DNA of 64,000 nucleotides from an uncultured Paracoccaceae bacterium (GCA_947489445.1 CANLDN010000012.1:1-64000), one strand, 5' to 3'; shown: positions 34,103-44,740, counted from the first letter of the stretch. Program-made: numbers and translations. Notes: generated from the letters alone by a model not told the origin.

Positions 34103-35695
34103 ATGACTTTATCAGTCTTCTTAAAGAAACGTAACTTCGTGTCTGCGCTTGCACTATCTGCAGCGCTTGTCGCACCGGCAGCGACGATGGCAGGCGAAGT
34201 CACCCTGAAATCGGCAGACGGCACTGTGAACCTTGTCGGGGAGTTTGTTGACTTTACCGACAACAACTATGTGATCCGCACTGGACTAGGCGATTTGCGA
34301 ATCTCAGCCTCCCGGGTGCGTTGCGAAGGTGCGGACTGCCCCGATATCGGCGGCACGGATGCGGATGTAAAAATAGCAGGTTCTGATACGGTCGGCGAAG
34401 GTGTGATGCCGCTGCTCTTGTCAGGCTATGCTGCGTTTCTTGGCGCAGAAGCCACCGAAACCGCCACAGGCACACGCGGCCAATTCATCGCCGAACTGAT
34501 CGGTGACGAAGGGTTTGGTGATCCGATGGGTTCTTATCTGGTCACATCTACCGGGTCCAGTGATGCGTTCAGTGCATTGCTCGACAATTCGGCACAGATC
34601 GGCATGGCGTCGCGGCGTATCCGCCCGGTCGAGGCACGCGCATTACGTGACGCGGGCGCTGGCAACATGATCAGCACCAGCCAGGAACACATCATCGCGG
34701 TTGACAGTCTTGTGGTTATTACACACCCCGACAATCCGGTTGATACGCTCACAATGGAACAACTGCGCGGCATCTATTCCGGCGAGATTACTGACTGGTC
34801 AGAAGTGGGCGGCAACAGCGGTCCAATCACTCTTTTCGGCCGTCAAGAAGCCTCTGGTACGCGCGGCGTCTTCGAAGATCGCGTTTTTGGCGAGGATGTG
34901 CCAGCTTCGCCTGAGGGGATGACGGTCGCCATCGACAACAACGAAATGGCGGCGCTGGTGAACGGTGATGTCAACGCAATTGGCTTTGTCGGCTATGCAT
35001 TCCAGCGCGGTGCAAAGGCTGTGTCGCTGGTCAATGAATGCGGTATCAGCATGGTGCCCGATGCTTTTTCAGCGCGCACCGAAGAATACGCGCTGCAGCG
35101 TTTCCTGTACCTGTATAACACGCAAAATGCGACCGATGCGCCAACAGCGGATTTCCTGGAATACGCCATCTCTGACGCTGCTGACGAAGTGATCGCCAAA
35201 GCCGGGTTTATCGACCTTGGCATCGACCGGCGCGCACAGCCGTTTGATGGCGAACGCGCCAAGCAGCTTCTTGACCCGAATGTCGATGAATATGAAAGCG
35301 GCATCATGCGCGAGATGCTGTCCGAAATGGTCGACTATGACAGGCTATCGACCACGTTCCGTTTTCGCACAGGATCGCAAAAGCTGGACCCACGCGGCCA
35401 GCTGAACCTGGAACGTCTGGTTGATTATCTTGAAGGGGAGCCTGAGGGCACCAAAATCCTGTTCGTTGGTTTCACCGATGATCTGGGCGCATTCGACAGC
35501 AACCGGGATCTGTCCATCGGGCGGGCCGAACAAGTGATGGAAGAACTGCGTAACTTCGCCGGGGACCGCCTGCCTAGCATCGAAATGGGTGCGACCGGCT
35601 ATGGTGAAATCGCACCATCTGCCTGCAACAACTCAGAAAACGAGCGCCGTATCAATCGCCGGGTTGAGGTGTGGATCCAGTCCGCCAACGGCTGA
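34103..35695 (+). CDS. Phosphate-binding-like (PstS-type) domain fused to OmpA domain
   Basis: A 530-aa exported protein. The signal peptide is MTLSVFLKKRNFVSALALSA and onward to about residue 31. A short region with two cysteines (RVRCEGADCP) leads into a PstS-like type 2 periplasmic binding domain (about 90-350: IAGSDTVGEGVMPLL, STGSSDAFSALLD, GRQEASGTRGVFEDRVFGED). The C-terminus (about 415-530) is an OmpA/MotB peptidoglycan-binding domain: FRTGSQKLDPRGQLNLERLV, GFTDDLGAFDSNRDLSIGRA and NERRINRRVEVWI. GGAG lies between an upstream ATG and this one, favouring this start. It probably anchors an anion-binding domain to the cell wall. No pst transporter genes are nearby. Confidence 0.85.
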   Translation: MTLSVFLKKRNFVSALALSAALVAPAATMAGEVTLKSADGTVNLVGEFVDFTDNNYVIRTGLGDLRISASRVRCEGADCPDIGGTDADVKIAGSDTVGEGVMPLLLSGYAAFLGAEATETATGTRGQFIAELIGDEGFGDPMGSYLVTSTGSSDAFSALLDNSAQIGMASRRIRPVEARALRDAGAGNMISTSQEHIIAVDSLVVITHPDNPVDTLTMEQLRGIYSGEITDWSEVGGNSGPITLFGRQEASGTRGVFEDRVFGEDVPASPEGMTVAIDNNEMAALVNGDVNAIGFVGYAFQRGAKAVSLVNECGISMVPDAFSARTEEYALQRFLYLYNTQNATDAPTADFLEYAISDAADEVIAKAGFIDLGIDRRAQPFDGERAKQLLDPNVDEYESGIMREMLSEMVDYDRLSTTFRFRTGSQKLDPRGQLNLERLVDYLEGEPEGTKILFVGFTDDLGAFDSNRDLSIGRAEQVMEELRNFAGDRLPSIEMGATGYGEIAPSACNNSENERRINRRVEVWIQSANG

Positions 35696-35701
35696 TTTTG
35701 C

Positions 35702-35727
35702 GCCGGGTGCCACCTTCGGCACCCGGC
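35702..35727 (+). terminator. Strong stem-loop after the PBP-OmpA gene
   Basis: GCCGGGTGCC pairs perfectly with GGCACCCGGC around a 6-nt loop, 6 bp after the stop codon. There is no T-run, so it may stop some transcripts or act as an RNA-processing or stability element between this gene and the PilJ-like genes. Confidence 0.6.
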
Positions 35728-35852
35728 CAACCCATTCCTTTGGGTGCGACATGCACCCCATAGCACCCAAGATCAATGTTCTGGCCAGATCGCCTGACAA
35801 ACTGACAGACGTGACCGCCACACCCGCATTGGATCGCTCCGAGGAGACGACA

Positions 35853-36803
35853 ATGACCATCCTATTCAACGTCACACACGTGATGCCACTGAAACGCAAA
35901 GCCTTTGCCGCAGCCCTTTGTGCCGGACTGACCATCATCCCCGCAACAGCACAGGAGTTAACGGCAGAAGAATTGCAGCGCGCCCAGTTCCTGGAAGATA
36001 CCGGTGCCAGCCAGCGCATCGATTATTCCGGCAAACTGCGCATGCTGAGCCAGCGCATTCCGGCCGCCGCCTGCAACTATGCCGACGGGATCGACCGTGA
36101 TGCCAGCGGTGCCATGCTTGACGCGGCTGCCAATGAATTCCAGCAAATCGTTAACGCGCTTGAGTTTGGCGACGAAAGCCTTGGTATCGTCGGCGCTGAG
36201 GAACGGCGCAAAACGCTCGTGGGCCTGCGCAAACTACGCGAAAACTGGGATCCGATGTTCGCAACAGCCGATCAGATCCACACCGATGGTGGCTCGCCCG
36301 AGGCGGTGACCACGATCGCAGCACAAAGCGCGCCGGTTCTAGATATCGCCAAACTGCTGGTCAGCGCGATCTCGGAAGAGTACTCCAACCCCGTGGCCCT
36401 GATGCAGGCCGACGCCCTTGTCATCGATATTGCCGGGCGGCAACGGATGCTGGCACAGCGGATTTCCAAGGATGTCTGCCTGATCGCCGCGGGGGTCAAC
36501 GTTGAACAGTCCGTGGCCGACCTGGCCAGCACGGCGCAGCTGTTCGAAGATGCGCTGGTCGCATTGCAGACAGGGATGCCAGACGCAGGGGTCAAGGCAC
36601 CGCCAAACGCACAGATCCGCGAAGGGTTGGATGTCGTTATGGCAGACTGGAACGCGCTCAAGCCGACAGTCATGGCGGTTCTGGCAGGCGAAAACCTTGA
36701 TGCGCAGACGCGGGCCGACCTGTTCAACGGCGCCAATAGCATGACCGCAGACATGAATGAGGTAGTTCACATGTATTCCGATGCGTCAAAAACGGGGCTC
36801 TAG
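35853..36803 (+). CDS. Secreted protein with two PilJ/NarX-type sensor motifs, copy A
   Basis: A 316-aa exported protein. The signal peptide ends near ATAQ (residues 31-34). Two copies of the type IV pili MCP N-terminal (PilJ) motif are seen: GKLRMLSQRIPAAACNYA (about 61-78) and AGRQRMLAQRISKDVCLIAA (around 195-215). Each has a cysteine just after the motif. There is no membrane anchor, HAMP or signalling domain, so it is a free periplasmic protein rather than a sensor kinase. The family motif resembles the nitrate-binding P-box of NarX. GAGGAG precedes the ATG. A close paralogue follows after 3 bp. Confidence 0.8.
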   Translation: MTILFNVTHVMPLKRKAFAAALCAGLTIIPATAQELTAEELQRAQFLEDTGASQRIDYSGKLRMLSQRIPAAACNYADGIDRDASGAMLDAAANEFQQIVNALEFGDESLGIVGAEERRKTLVGLRKLRENWDPMFATADQIHTDGGSPEAVTTIAAQSAPVLDIAKLLVSAISEEYSNPVALMQADALVIDIAGRQRMLAQRISKDVCLIAAGVNVEQSVADLASTAQLFEDALVALQTGMPDAGVKAPPNAQIREGLDVVMADWNALKPTVMAVLAGENLDAQTRADLFNGANSMTADMNEVVHMYSDASKTGL

Positions 36804-36806
36804 GCT

Positions 36807-37790
36807 ATGAAGACATCAATCCTGAAACTGGGTGCTGTCACAATAACCCTGACCTGCGCTGCAATACCCGCCGCGCAGGCCCAGATCCCGGCGGCCGTCT
36901 ACAACCTGTCTGGCCTGACGCATAACAGCCCATTCAACCGGCAATCTGCGCCTGCGCAATTTGAGACTGTCCAATATCTTGAGGATATCGGCGCTAGTCA
37001 GCGCGTCGATTTATCGGGCAAGTTGCGCATGCTAAGCCAGCGCATCCCTGCCGCCGCCTGCAACTTTGCGGCGGGCATTGATACAGACGCCACAGGTGCG
37101 ATGCTGAAAGCGGCTGCAGCGGAATTCCAACAGATCGTGGATGCGCTTGAATTCGGGGATGAAAGCCTTGGCATCATTGGCGCAGAGGAACGGCGGAAAA
37201 CGCGCGTGGGCCTGCGCAAACTGCGGGAGTTGTGGGAACCGATGTCCGCCACGGCAACGGCGATTGCCGATGGGGATAGCGCGGCGGACACGCTGACCCA
37301 ACTTGCAACACAAAGCGAAGCCGTTCTTGAAATGGCGAAACTTCTGGTAAGCGAAATCAGCGGTCAATATGCCGACCCAACGGCCTTGCTTCAGGCTGAT
37401 GCGCTGATCATCGACATTGCCGGTCGGCAGCGAATGCTGTCGCAACGCATGTCGAAGAACATTTGCCTGATCGCATCTGGTATCAGCGTCGACGCTGCAA
37501 CGGCACAGCTCAGCGGCACGGCACAAATGTTTGATGCATCGCTCGGCGCGTTGCGCAACGGAATGGCGGATGCGGGCATCAAACCGCCGCCCAATGCTGA
37601 AATCGCAGCGGGGCTTGATGTGGTGATAGCCGATTGGGCGCAGCTACAGCCGATTGTGGCGGCCACGCTCGCCGGTGAGGCAATCAATAACACGACACGC
37701 AGCGACATGTTCAACGGCGCCAATGTGATGACGGGCCATATGAACAGCGTCGTTGGACTGTATTCAGAGGCCTCTAAACTCGGCCTTTAG
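36807..37790 (+). CDS. Secreted protein with two PilJ/NarX-type sensor motifs, copy B
   Basis: A 327-aa paralogue of the preceding gene, about 60 % identical by eye along the mature part and starting 3 bp after it. The signal peptide is MKTSILKLGAVTITLTCAAI and ends near AQAQ. Motifs are GKLRMLSQRIPAAACNFAAG and AGRQRMLSQRMSKNICLIAS, with the same two cysteines kept. It lacks any cytoplasmic part. The tandem pair looks like a local duplication retained as two partners. A strong terminator follows. Confidence 0.8.
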   Translation: MKTSILKLGAVTITLTCAAIPAAQAQIPAAVYNLSGLTHNSPFNRQSAPAQFETVQYLEDIGASQRVDLSGKLRMLSQRIPAAACNFAAGIDTDATGAMLKAAAAEFQQIVDALEFGDESLGIIGAEERRKTRVGLRKLRELWEPMSATATAIADGDSAADTLTQLATQSEAVLEMAKLLVSEISGQYADPTALLQADALIIDIAGRQRMLSQRMSKNICLIASGISVDAATAQLSGTAQMFDASLGALRNGMADAGIKPPPNAEIAAGLDVVIADWAQLQPIVAATLAGEAINNTTRSDMFNGANVMTGHMNSVVGLYSEASKLGL

Positions 37791-37808
37791 GCTGACGGTC
37801 TCTGATAA

Positions 37809-37842
37809 GCCGCGCGGGTTCTCCATTCCCGCGCGGCTTTCT
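37809..37842 (+). terminator. Terminator of the PilJ-like tandem
   Basis: A perfect 10-bp stem GCCGCGCGGG/CCCGCGCGGC with a 9-nt loop is followed by TTTCT, 18 bp after the stop codon. Confidence 0.88.
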
Positions 37843-37891
37843 ATTGTCCATCGGCCATCGTTTCGGGCAATGTGCCCAAAAGGACCGAACC

Positions 37892-38740
37892 ATGACCAAC
37901 TCCATCGCCCTGATGGGCGTCAAAGGTGGCCCGGCGATCCGCCCCGGCTCCAATATGCCTGCGTCGAACCTGCTGCGGCTTGATGGCAAGACGATCCTTA
38001 TCGATGCAGGCCTCGGCGCTACGCGCGGCATCTGCGATCAGGGCGTGCCGCTGACCGATATCGACCTGATCTTTATCACCCACCTGCATTCCGATCATTA
38101 CCTCGAACTCGGCCCCTTCTTTCACACCGCCTGGACAGCCGGGCTGAACCGCCCCATCCCCGTGATTGGACCCAAAGGGCTCGACACCTACTGGCAGGGC
38201 TTTCAGCAAAGCATGGCCTTCGACATCGACCTGCGCATCCGCGACGAAGGGCGCTGTGATTTCGGCAGCCTCGCCCAAATCAGCACCCTGACCGAAGACG
38301 CCACATATGACGGCATCCGCGTGCGCGCGATGCACAACATACACCCGCCGATCACCGACACCTACGCCCTGCGGTTTGATGCGGGCGGCACATCCGTCGT
38401 CCTTTCTGGCGACACCGCTTATATGCCAAAAATGGCTGACTTCGCCCGAAAGGCCGGTCTGCTGGTCCACGAGGCGATGCTGCGCCCCGGGGTCGAGGCA
38501 CTTTGCGCGCGGATGACCAACGGCGATGAACGGCTGCGCAGCCATATCCTGAACAGCCACACCGACGCCGCAGATGTCGGACGGATCGCCCATGATGCAG
38601 GGGTCAAACAACTTGCTCTCAACCACTTTGTCCCTGATGGCGACCCCGATTTCACTGACGCCAATTGGGAACGTGAAGTGCGCAAACACTGGTCTGGCCC
38701 GCTACATCTGGGCAAAGACGGAATGGTCATCACCCTGTAA
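37892..38740 (+). CDS. Metallo-beta-lactamase-fold hydrolase
   Basis: A 282-aa MBL-fold hydrolase without a signal peptide. The metal-binding motif is FITHLHSDHYLE; further ligands are in VVLSGDTAYMP and the C-terminal LALNHFVP. It has the N-terminal NLLRLDGKTILIDAGLG typical of the RNase Z/arylsulfatase-like branch. AAAAGGACC precedes the ATG. It stands alone, with strong terminators on both sides. Substrate unknown. Confidence 0.88.
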   Translation: MTNSIALMGVKGGPAIRPGSNMPASNLLRLDGKTILIDAGLGATRGICDQGVPLTDIDLIFITHLHSDHYLELGPFFHTAWTAGLNRPIPVIGPKGLDTYWQGFQQSMAFDIDLRIRDEGRCDFGSLAQISTLTEDATYDGIRVRAMHNIHPPITDTYALRFDAGGTSVVLSGDTAYMPKMADFARKAGLLVHEAMLRPGVEALCARMTNGDERLRSHILNSHTDAADVGRIAHDAGVKQLALNHFVPDGDPDFTDANWEREVRKHWSGPLHLGKDGMVITL

Positions 38741-38743
38741 TGC

Positions 38744-38778
38744 AAAAGGGCGCGCCGATCACCCGGCGCGCCCTTCTT
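38744..38778. terminator. Bidirectional terminator
   Basis: AAGGGCGCGCCG pairs perfectly with CGGCGCGCCCTT, with A-rich and T-rich flanks on the two sides. It lies between the convergent MBL hydrolase and alanine/glycine symporter genes and can serve both. Confidence 0.88.
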
Positions 38779-38791
38779 CAGATCATAAAAC

Positions 38792-40336
38792 CTAGTGGAC
38801 GTGTTTGACGATCTCGCCCGACTTGATCCGCGCAAAATAACTGTTCATCTCACGCTTCACGATTGGCATCAGGAAGTAGAGCGCGGTGATGTTCACCACA
38901 GCCATCGCAAAGATCATCGCATCAGAGAAGTCGATCACAGCGCCCAGATCAGCCGCCGCACCAATCACGATAAAGATGCAGAAGATCACCTTGAAAATGA
39001 TCTCTTTGGTTTTGCCTTCACCAAACAGATAGGTCCAGGCTTTCAACCCGTAATAGGACCAACTGATCATGGTCGAGAAGGCAAACAACACAACCGCAAC
39101 CGCCAGCAAGTATGGGAACCAGCTAAAGCCGGTCGCAAAGGCCGCTGATGTCAGCTGAACACCGGATGATCCATCAACTGTCTGGATCGCAGTCCCCGCT
39201 TCGTTCAACACAAACAACCCTGTCTCTGGGTTCACAACCAGCACGCCGGAAATCGTGATTACCAATGCTGTCATCGTACAGATCACAACCGTATCGATGA
39301 ACGGCTCAAGCAGTGAAACCACGCCTTCGGTCACAGGCTCTTTCGTTTTCACGGCAGAGTGTGCGATGGCCGCAGAACCAACACCGGCTTCGTTCGAAAA
39401 CGCCGCCCGCTTGAAACCTTGGATCAGCGCGCCGACAAAGCCACCTGCAACCCCAAGCCCGGTAAACGCACCGGCCCAGATCTGGCCAAAGGCCCAACCG
39501 ATTTGGTCATAGTTCACCAGCAGGATCACCAGCGCCGACAGCACATACATGATGCCCATGAATGGCACGACTTTCTCGGTCACTTGCGCGATGGATTTGA
39601 TACCGCCCACGATCACAGCGAACACAATCAAGGCAAAGATAATGCCCGTGATCCAACCGGGGTAATCGCCCGTGATCCCTGAAATCTGCGCATGGGCCTG
39701 GTTGGCTTGGAACATATTGCCGCCACCCAACGCACCCAGGATACAAAAGATCGAGAACAGGATCGCCAACGCACCACCACCGGGCAGGCTGCGTTCCTTA
39801 AACCCTTTGGTCATGTAATACATCGGACCACCCGATACGGTACCATCAGGGTATTCATTTCGATATTTGACGCCAAGCGTACATTCCGTGAACTTGGATG
39901 CCATGCCCAGAAGACCCGCAACGATCATCCAGAACGTGGCGCCCGGCCCACCAATGCCCACCGCAACGGCAACGCCCGCGATATTCCCAAGACCGACAGT
40001 CCCGGAAAGCGCGGTTGCCAGCGCCTGAAAGTGACTGACCTCACCCGCATCGTTGGGGTCAGAATAGTCACCCTTCACCAGGCTAATCGCATGGGTAAAG
40101 GCCCGCACCTGAATGAAACCAAAATAGACCGTAAAGATCGACGCCGCGACAACCAGCCACAACACGATCCACGGAAAACTGGTACCGGGCAGGTTCATAA
40201 AGATCAGATTGACGAACCAACCGGTCGAGTTCGAAAAAATCTCGTTCACACGGTCATCGAACGACGCTTCTTGCGCGAAGGCGGCAGCAGGCGACGTAGC
40301 AGCCAAAGTGGCCGCTGCAAATAATTGCTTTTTCAT
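38792..40336 (-). CDS. Alanine/glycine:cation symporter (AGCS family)
   Basis: A 514-aa secondary transporter importing alanine or glycine with sodium or protons. Family signatures: ATALSGTVGLGNIAGVAVAV, GGPGATFWMIVAGLLGMASK, GVKYRNEYPDGTVSGGPMYY and SNEAGVGSAAIAHSAVKTKE. About 11 helices. The N-terminus carries a cleavable-looking signal segment (MKKQLFAAATLAATSPAAAF) and a short periplasmic stretch before the first core helix, more than most AGCS members have. AAGGGGAAA fixes this start. It begins 11 bp after the universal stress gene. Confidence 0.94.
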   Translation of the reverse strand: MKKQLFAAATLAATSPAAAFAQEASFDDRVNEIFSNSTGWFVNLIFMNLPGTSFPWIVLWLVVAASIFTVYFGFIQVRAFTHAISLVKGDYSDPNDAGEVSHFQALATALSGTVGLGNIAGVAVAVGIGGPGATFWMIVAGLLGMASKFTECTLGVKYRNEYPDGTVSGGPMYYMTKGFKERSLPGGGALAILFSIFCILGALGGGNMFQANQAHAQISGITGDYPGWITGIIFALIVFAVIVGGIKSIAQVTEKVVPFMGIMYVLSALVILLVNYDQIGWAFGQIWAGAFTGLGVAGGFVGALIQGFKRAAFSNEAGVGSAAIAHSAVKTKEPVTEGVVSLLEPFIDTVVICTMTALVITISGVLVVNPETGLFVLNEAGTAIQTVDGSSGVQLTSAAFATGFSWFPYLLAVAVVLFAFSTMISWSYYGLKAWTYLFGEGKTKEIIFKVIFCIFIVIGAAADLGAVIDFSDAMIFAMAVVNITALYFLMPIVKREMNSYFARIKSGEIVKHVH

Positions 40337-40347
40337 GGCTTTCCCCT

Positions 40348-40788
40348 TCACGGAATGATCGTCACAGGGACCGTGGCCGTCGCCACCAGTCGCCCCGTCA
40401 CACCACCAAAGACGCGTTCTTTCAGACCACGGATACCAACACGGCCGACGATGATCTGCGTGGCATCATGCTCCTTGGCCAGATTGTCCAGTATCTCGGC
40501 TGCGTCACCATGCCGGACCACGCCAACGACCTTGAAGCCCTCTTGTTCTGCCGCCGCCACCGCCGGGTCCAAAACCCGCTCATGCGCCATGCTGATCTCT
40601 TCCTCGCGGCGTTTATGGCGCTGCTCATTCTCTTCGGGTGTCTGAAAGGTGAAGGGCGACCATTCGATCACATAACACAGCGTCAGAGTGCATTCCCCCA
40701 GCGCCTTTGCGCGGGATTTGGCAAAGGCCAGCGCCCGCTCCCCCGCGTCCGAGCCGTCGATTCCGACGACAAACATTGTCTTAGTCAT
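40348..40788 (-). CDS. Universal stress protein (UspA family)
   Basis: A 146-aa UspA-fold protein. It begins MFVVGIDGSDAGERALAFAK. The ATP-loop motif is the C-terminal IIVGRVGIRGLKERVFGGVT followed by GRLVATATVPVTIIP, close to the G2xG9xG(S/T) pattern. It is the first gene of a pair with the AGCS symporter 11 bp downstream, suggesting common stress or starvation control. The ATG at MTKTMF is preferred over one 15 codons upstream. Confidence 0.9.
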   Translation of the reverse strand: MTKTMFVVGIDGSDAGERALAFAKSRAKALGECTLTLCYVIEWSPFTFQTPEENEQRHKRREEEISMAHERVLDPAVAAAEQEGFKVVGVVRHGDAAEILDNLAKEHDATQIIVGRVGIRGLKERVFGGVTGRLVATATVPVTIIP

Positions 40789-40945
40789 AGCGTGTCCCAG
40801 TTGTTGTTGCGTTTGATTTGGGCGCAGCAGCAATGCAACTGCGCCGCGGTTTCTAATGACCGCCTGATTTTTCCATCATACGCCATGATCAAGGCCAAAG
40901 CGAAAAGAACTTCCAACAGGATGCAATTCAAACCTATACGACCTC

Positions 40946-40982
40946 AAAATGATCAGTTTGTAGCCATTCTGTTGATCATTTT
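40946..40982. promoter_or_regulatory. Inverted repeat upstream of the Usp gene
   Basis: Two perfect 10-bp arms AAAATGATCA and TGATCATTTT are separated by 17 bp. Spacing of about two helical turns between arm centres suits a dimeric regulator. It is not a standard Fnr box (TTGAT-N4-ATCAA). Confidence 0.4.
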
Positions 40983-41067
40983 TTAACCTTGCGGTTATTT
41001 TTCCCGACACGCCTAGCCTCTCAATATATACAGAATACACGCCAGCAGAACAAAAATACTTCGTAAC

Positions 41068-41082
41068 ACACGTTTGACGTGT
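41068..41082. promoter_or_regulatory. Short palindrome upstream of the GGDEF-EAL gene
   Basis: ACACGT-TTG-ACGTGT, 106 bp before the ATG of the PAS-GGDEF-EAL gene. It may be a regulator site, though the match is short. Confidence 0.3.
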
Positions 41083-41187
41083 TATTCATACGACCGATTG
41101 ATCAAAGAGCCGGGTTCATCCCACAGGACGACCCATCGATACCGGCGATGTGTCGCCGCGTGGCAGTGAACCGGTATTTGGTAGGGC

Positions 41188-43071
41188 ATGATGACTGGGA
41201 CAATATATCTGACGTTCATCTGCCTTGGCGCGATCGTAGCGGTTGGGATGGTGCGACGCATCAAACATCTGACCCATGCGCTACAATCCACACGGGACAC
41301 CGTTGATGGGGACATGGCGGCCTCGCTTTACCATCGCATATCAGCGGAACACGCAGATACCGGGCTTGTTGTTCAGGCATTGAACGGCACGGTGATTTGG
41401 GCCAATCCCGGATACCTCAAGATGGTGCGCCGCAGCGCCAAAGAGGTGATCGGCCACACGCCATTCTCCTACGCATTTCCACCCGGCAAACGGCCACCGC
41501 AGAAAGAGATCGACACCTTCCGCCTTGACCCGGCGGATCATCATCAGCAAACCAGCTTCTTGCGGGAAAACGTGCGGGGCGACGGAACACCGCTCTGGCT
41601 ACGTATCAAGATCAGTTATCATGATCCTGACGGGGACAACCCGCTCGCGGTGCTTGTCTGTCACGATGTCACCGAAGAAATCGCGCGCGAAACCAAGCTG
41701 CGCAAGACAAGCGAAAAACTGGCCCATATCGCATCCCATGATCACCTGACCGCCGCCGCCAACCGGGCCGAGCTTGCGCGCTTTGTCGACGATGCACTGC
41801 AAGCGGTAAGGCAAAATAATACAGGGGTTGGCATTCTACACATCGACTTGGACAATTTCAAACAGGTCAATGACACCCACGGTCATTCAGCCGGGGATGC
41901 GGTTCTGGTGGCCGTCGCTGACCGGCTGCGCGCGCATATCCGCGACACCGACCTGCTTGCCCGGATCGGGGGCGACGAATTTGTCATCGCATGCCCCGGC
42001 CTTCATAATCTGTCAGAGCTGCAATCGATTGGCACGGCACTTGTGTCGGCAGTGAACCGGCCAGTCGTCTGGCAAAACAAGGCACTGACATGCCAGATCA
42101 GCATCGGTGCAGCCTTGTCAAACGATGCCATACAATCCGCGGATGAGATGTTGCTGCAATCCGACTTTGCCCTTTATGACGTCAAACGCAGCGGGCGCGG
42201 AAGGGTGGCCACCTATAACCGCCAGCTTCATGAACGCCATGTCCGCGAAACTGCGCTGGCGGCTGAACTTCAGCTGGCCGTGCGCAACAAAGAGCTGACC
42301 TTTCACCACCAACCCGTTGTTGGGATGACCAAAGGGGACATCCGCGGGTTCGAGGCGCTCGTGCGCTGGAACCACCCACGCAACGGCCCGATCCACCCCA
42401 CCGACTTTCTGCCCGTCGCCCAATCAATGGGCCTGATGGCGGATATCGATTTCATGGCGATGGAGGCCGCCATGGATTTCAAACTGCGCCTGAACGCCGC
42501 CCATCACACCGGTTTGCGCACTGCGTTCAATACCTCGCCCGAGGTCCTGTCGCATCCGCAATTCATGAAACGGCTATGTCGCGGTCTGAAATTGCGCAGG
42601 CTGGCCCCCGCCGACATCATCATCGAAGTGCTTGAAACCGTGGTCTTTGACACAAGGCACGGTGAAACACCCCTTGCCCAGGCCATCGCCGATCTTGACG
42701 CTGCCGGCTTTGTCACGGTGTTGGACGATTTTGGCAGCGGGCATGCCGGGTTGGCCCATCTGGCCAAGCTCGCCATCAAAGGGGTCAAGATCGACCATAC
42801 GTTAACAAAAAATCTGCTGACCGACCCGACAACAGACAAGATCTTTGGTATGCTGATCGGGCTGTGCAATGATCTGAACCTCAAGGTTGCGACCGAAGGG
42901 GTCGAAAGCGCCGAACAAGTCGCGCGGCTCGCCACGCTGGGCAGCTCCAGCATGCAAGGGAACTGGATCGCCAAACCCATGCCCGCCGACGCCGCCCTTG
43001 CCTGGGCCGACGCCAACACCGATTGCCCCCGCCGCACCGTTGCGCTAACGAAAGGCCAACTCATAGCTTAG
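41188..43071 (+). CDS. PAS-GGDEF-EAL cyclic-di-GMP protein
   Basis: A 627-aa membrane-anchored protein. Domains in order: one N-terminal helix (about residues 3-23), PAS (about 45-165), GGDEF (about 175-345) and EAL (about 360-610). The active-site RIGGDEFVI at about residue 259 is intact, so it may make c-di-GMP. The EAL domain keeps FEALVRW, the EVLE glutamate, DDFGSG and TEGVES, as needed for hydrolysis. Both activities are thus possible, with the balance set by the PAS sensor. It has one helix and no periplasmic sensor domain. The first or second ATG may be used. ettA follows after 13 bp. Confidence 0.94.
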   Translation: MMTGTIYLTFICLGAIVAVGMVRRIKHLTHALQSTRDTVDGDMAASLYHRISAEHADTGLVVQALNGTVIWANPGYLKMVRRSAKEVIGHTPFSYAFPPGKRPPQKEIDTFRLDPADHHQQTSFLRENVRGDGTPLWLRIKISYHDPDGDNPLAVLVCHDVTEEIARETKLRKTSEKLAHIASHDHLTAAANRAELARFVDDALQAVRQNNTGVGILHIDLDNFKQVNDTHGHSAGDAVLVAVADRLRAHIRDTDLLARIGGDEFVIACPGLHNLSELQSIGTALVSAVNRPVVWQNKALTCQISIGAALSNDAIQSADEMLLQSDFALYDVKRSGRGRVATYNRQLHERHVRETALAAELQLAVRNKELTFHHQPVVGMTKGDIRGFEALVRWNHPRNGPIHPTDFLPVAQSMGLMADIDFMAMEAAMDFKLRLNAAHHTGLRTAFNTSPEVLSHPQFMKRLCRGLKLRRLAPADIIIEVLETVVFDTRHGETPLAQAIADLDAAGFVTVLDDFGSGHAGLAHLAKLAIKGVKIDHTLTKNLLTDPTTDKIFGMLIGLCNDLNLKVATEGVESAEQVARLATLGSSSMQGNWIAKPMPADAALAWADANTDCPRRTVALTKGQLIA

Positions 43072-43084
43072 CGGAGCAGCGCCC

Positions 43085-44739
<1,655 letters not shown>

Positions 44740-44740
<1 letters not shown>

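Larger units (their letters stand above)
40789..41187. other. Divergent 399-bp intergenic region
   Basis: This region separates the Usp/symporter pair from the GGDEF-EAL gene. It contains an inverted repeat AAAATGATCA-N17-TGATCATTTT (40946-40982), a short TAACC/GGTTA hairpin with a T-run just after it, and the palindrome ACACGT-TTG-ACGTGT at 41068-41082. No gene is seen. No glycine riboswitch consensus was found before the symporter operon. Confidence 0.5.

Noticed and set aside
37841..38689. 282-codon open frame on the minus strand
   Set aside because: Antisense to the MBL-fold hydrolase, which has zinc motifs and a ribosome binding site on the plus strand.
40789..41000. Glycine riboswitch before the Usp/AGCS operon
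   Set aside because: I looked for the conserved glycine-aptamer blocks ahead of this amino-acid symporter operon and did not find them.
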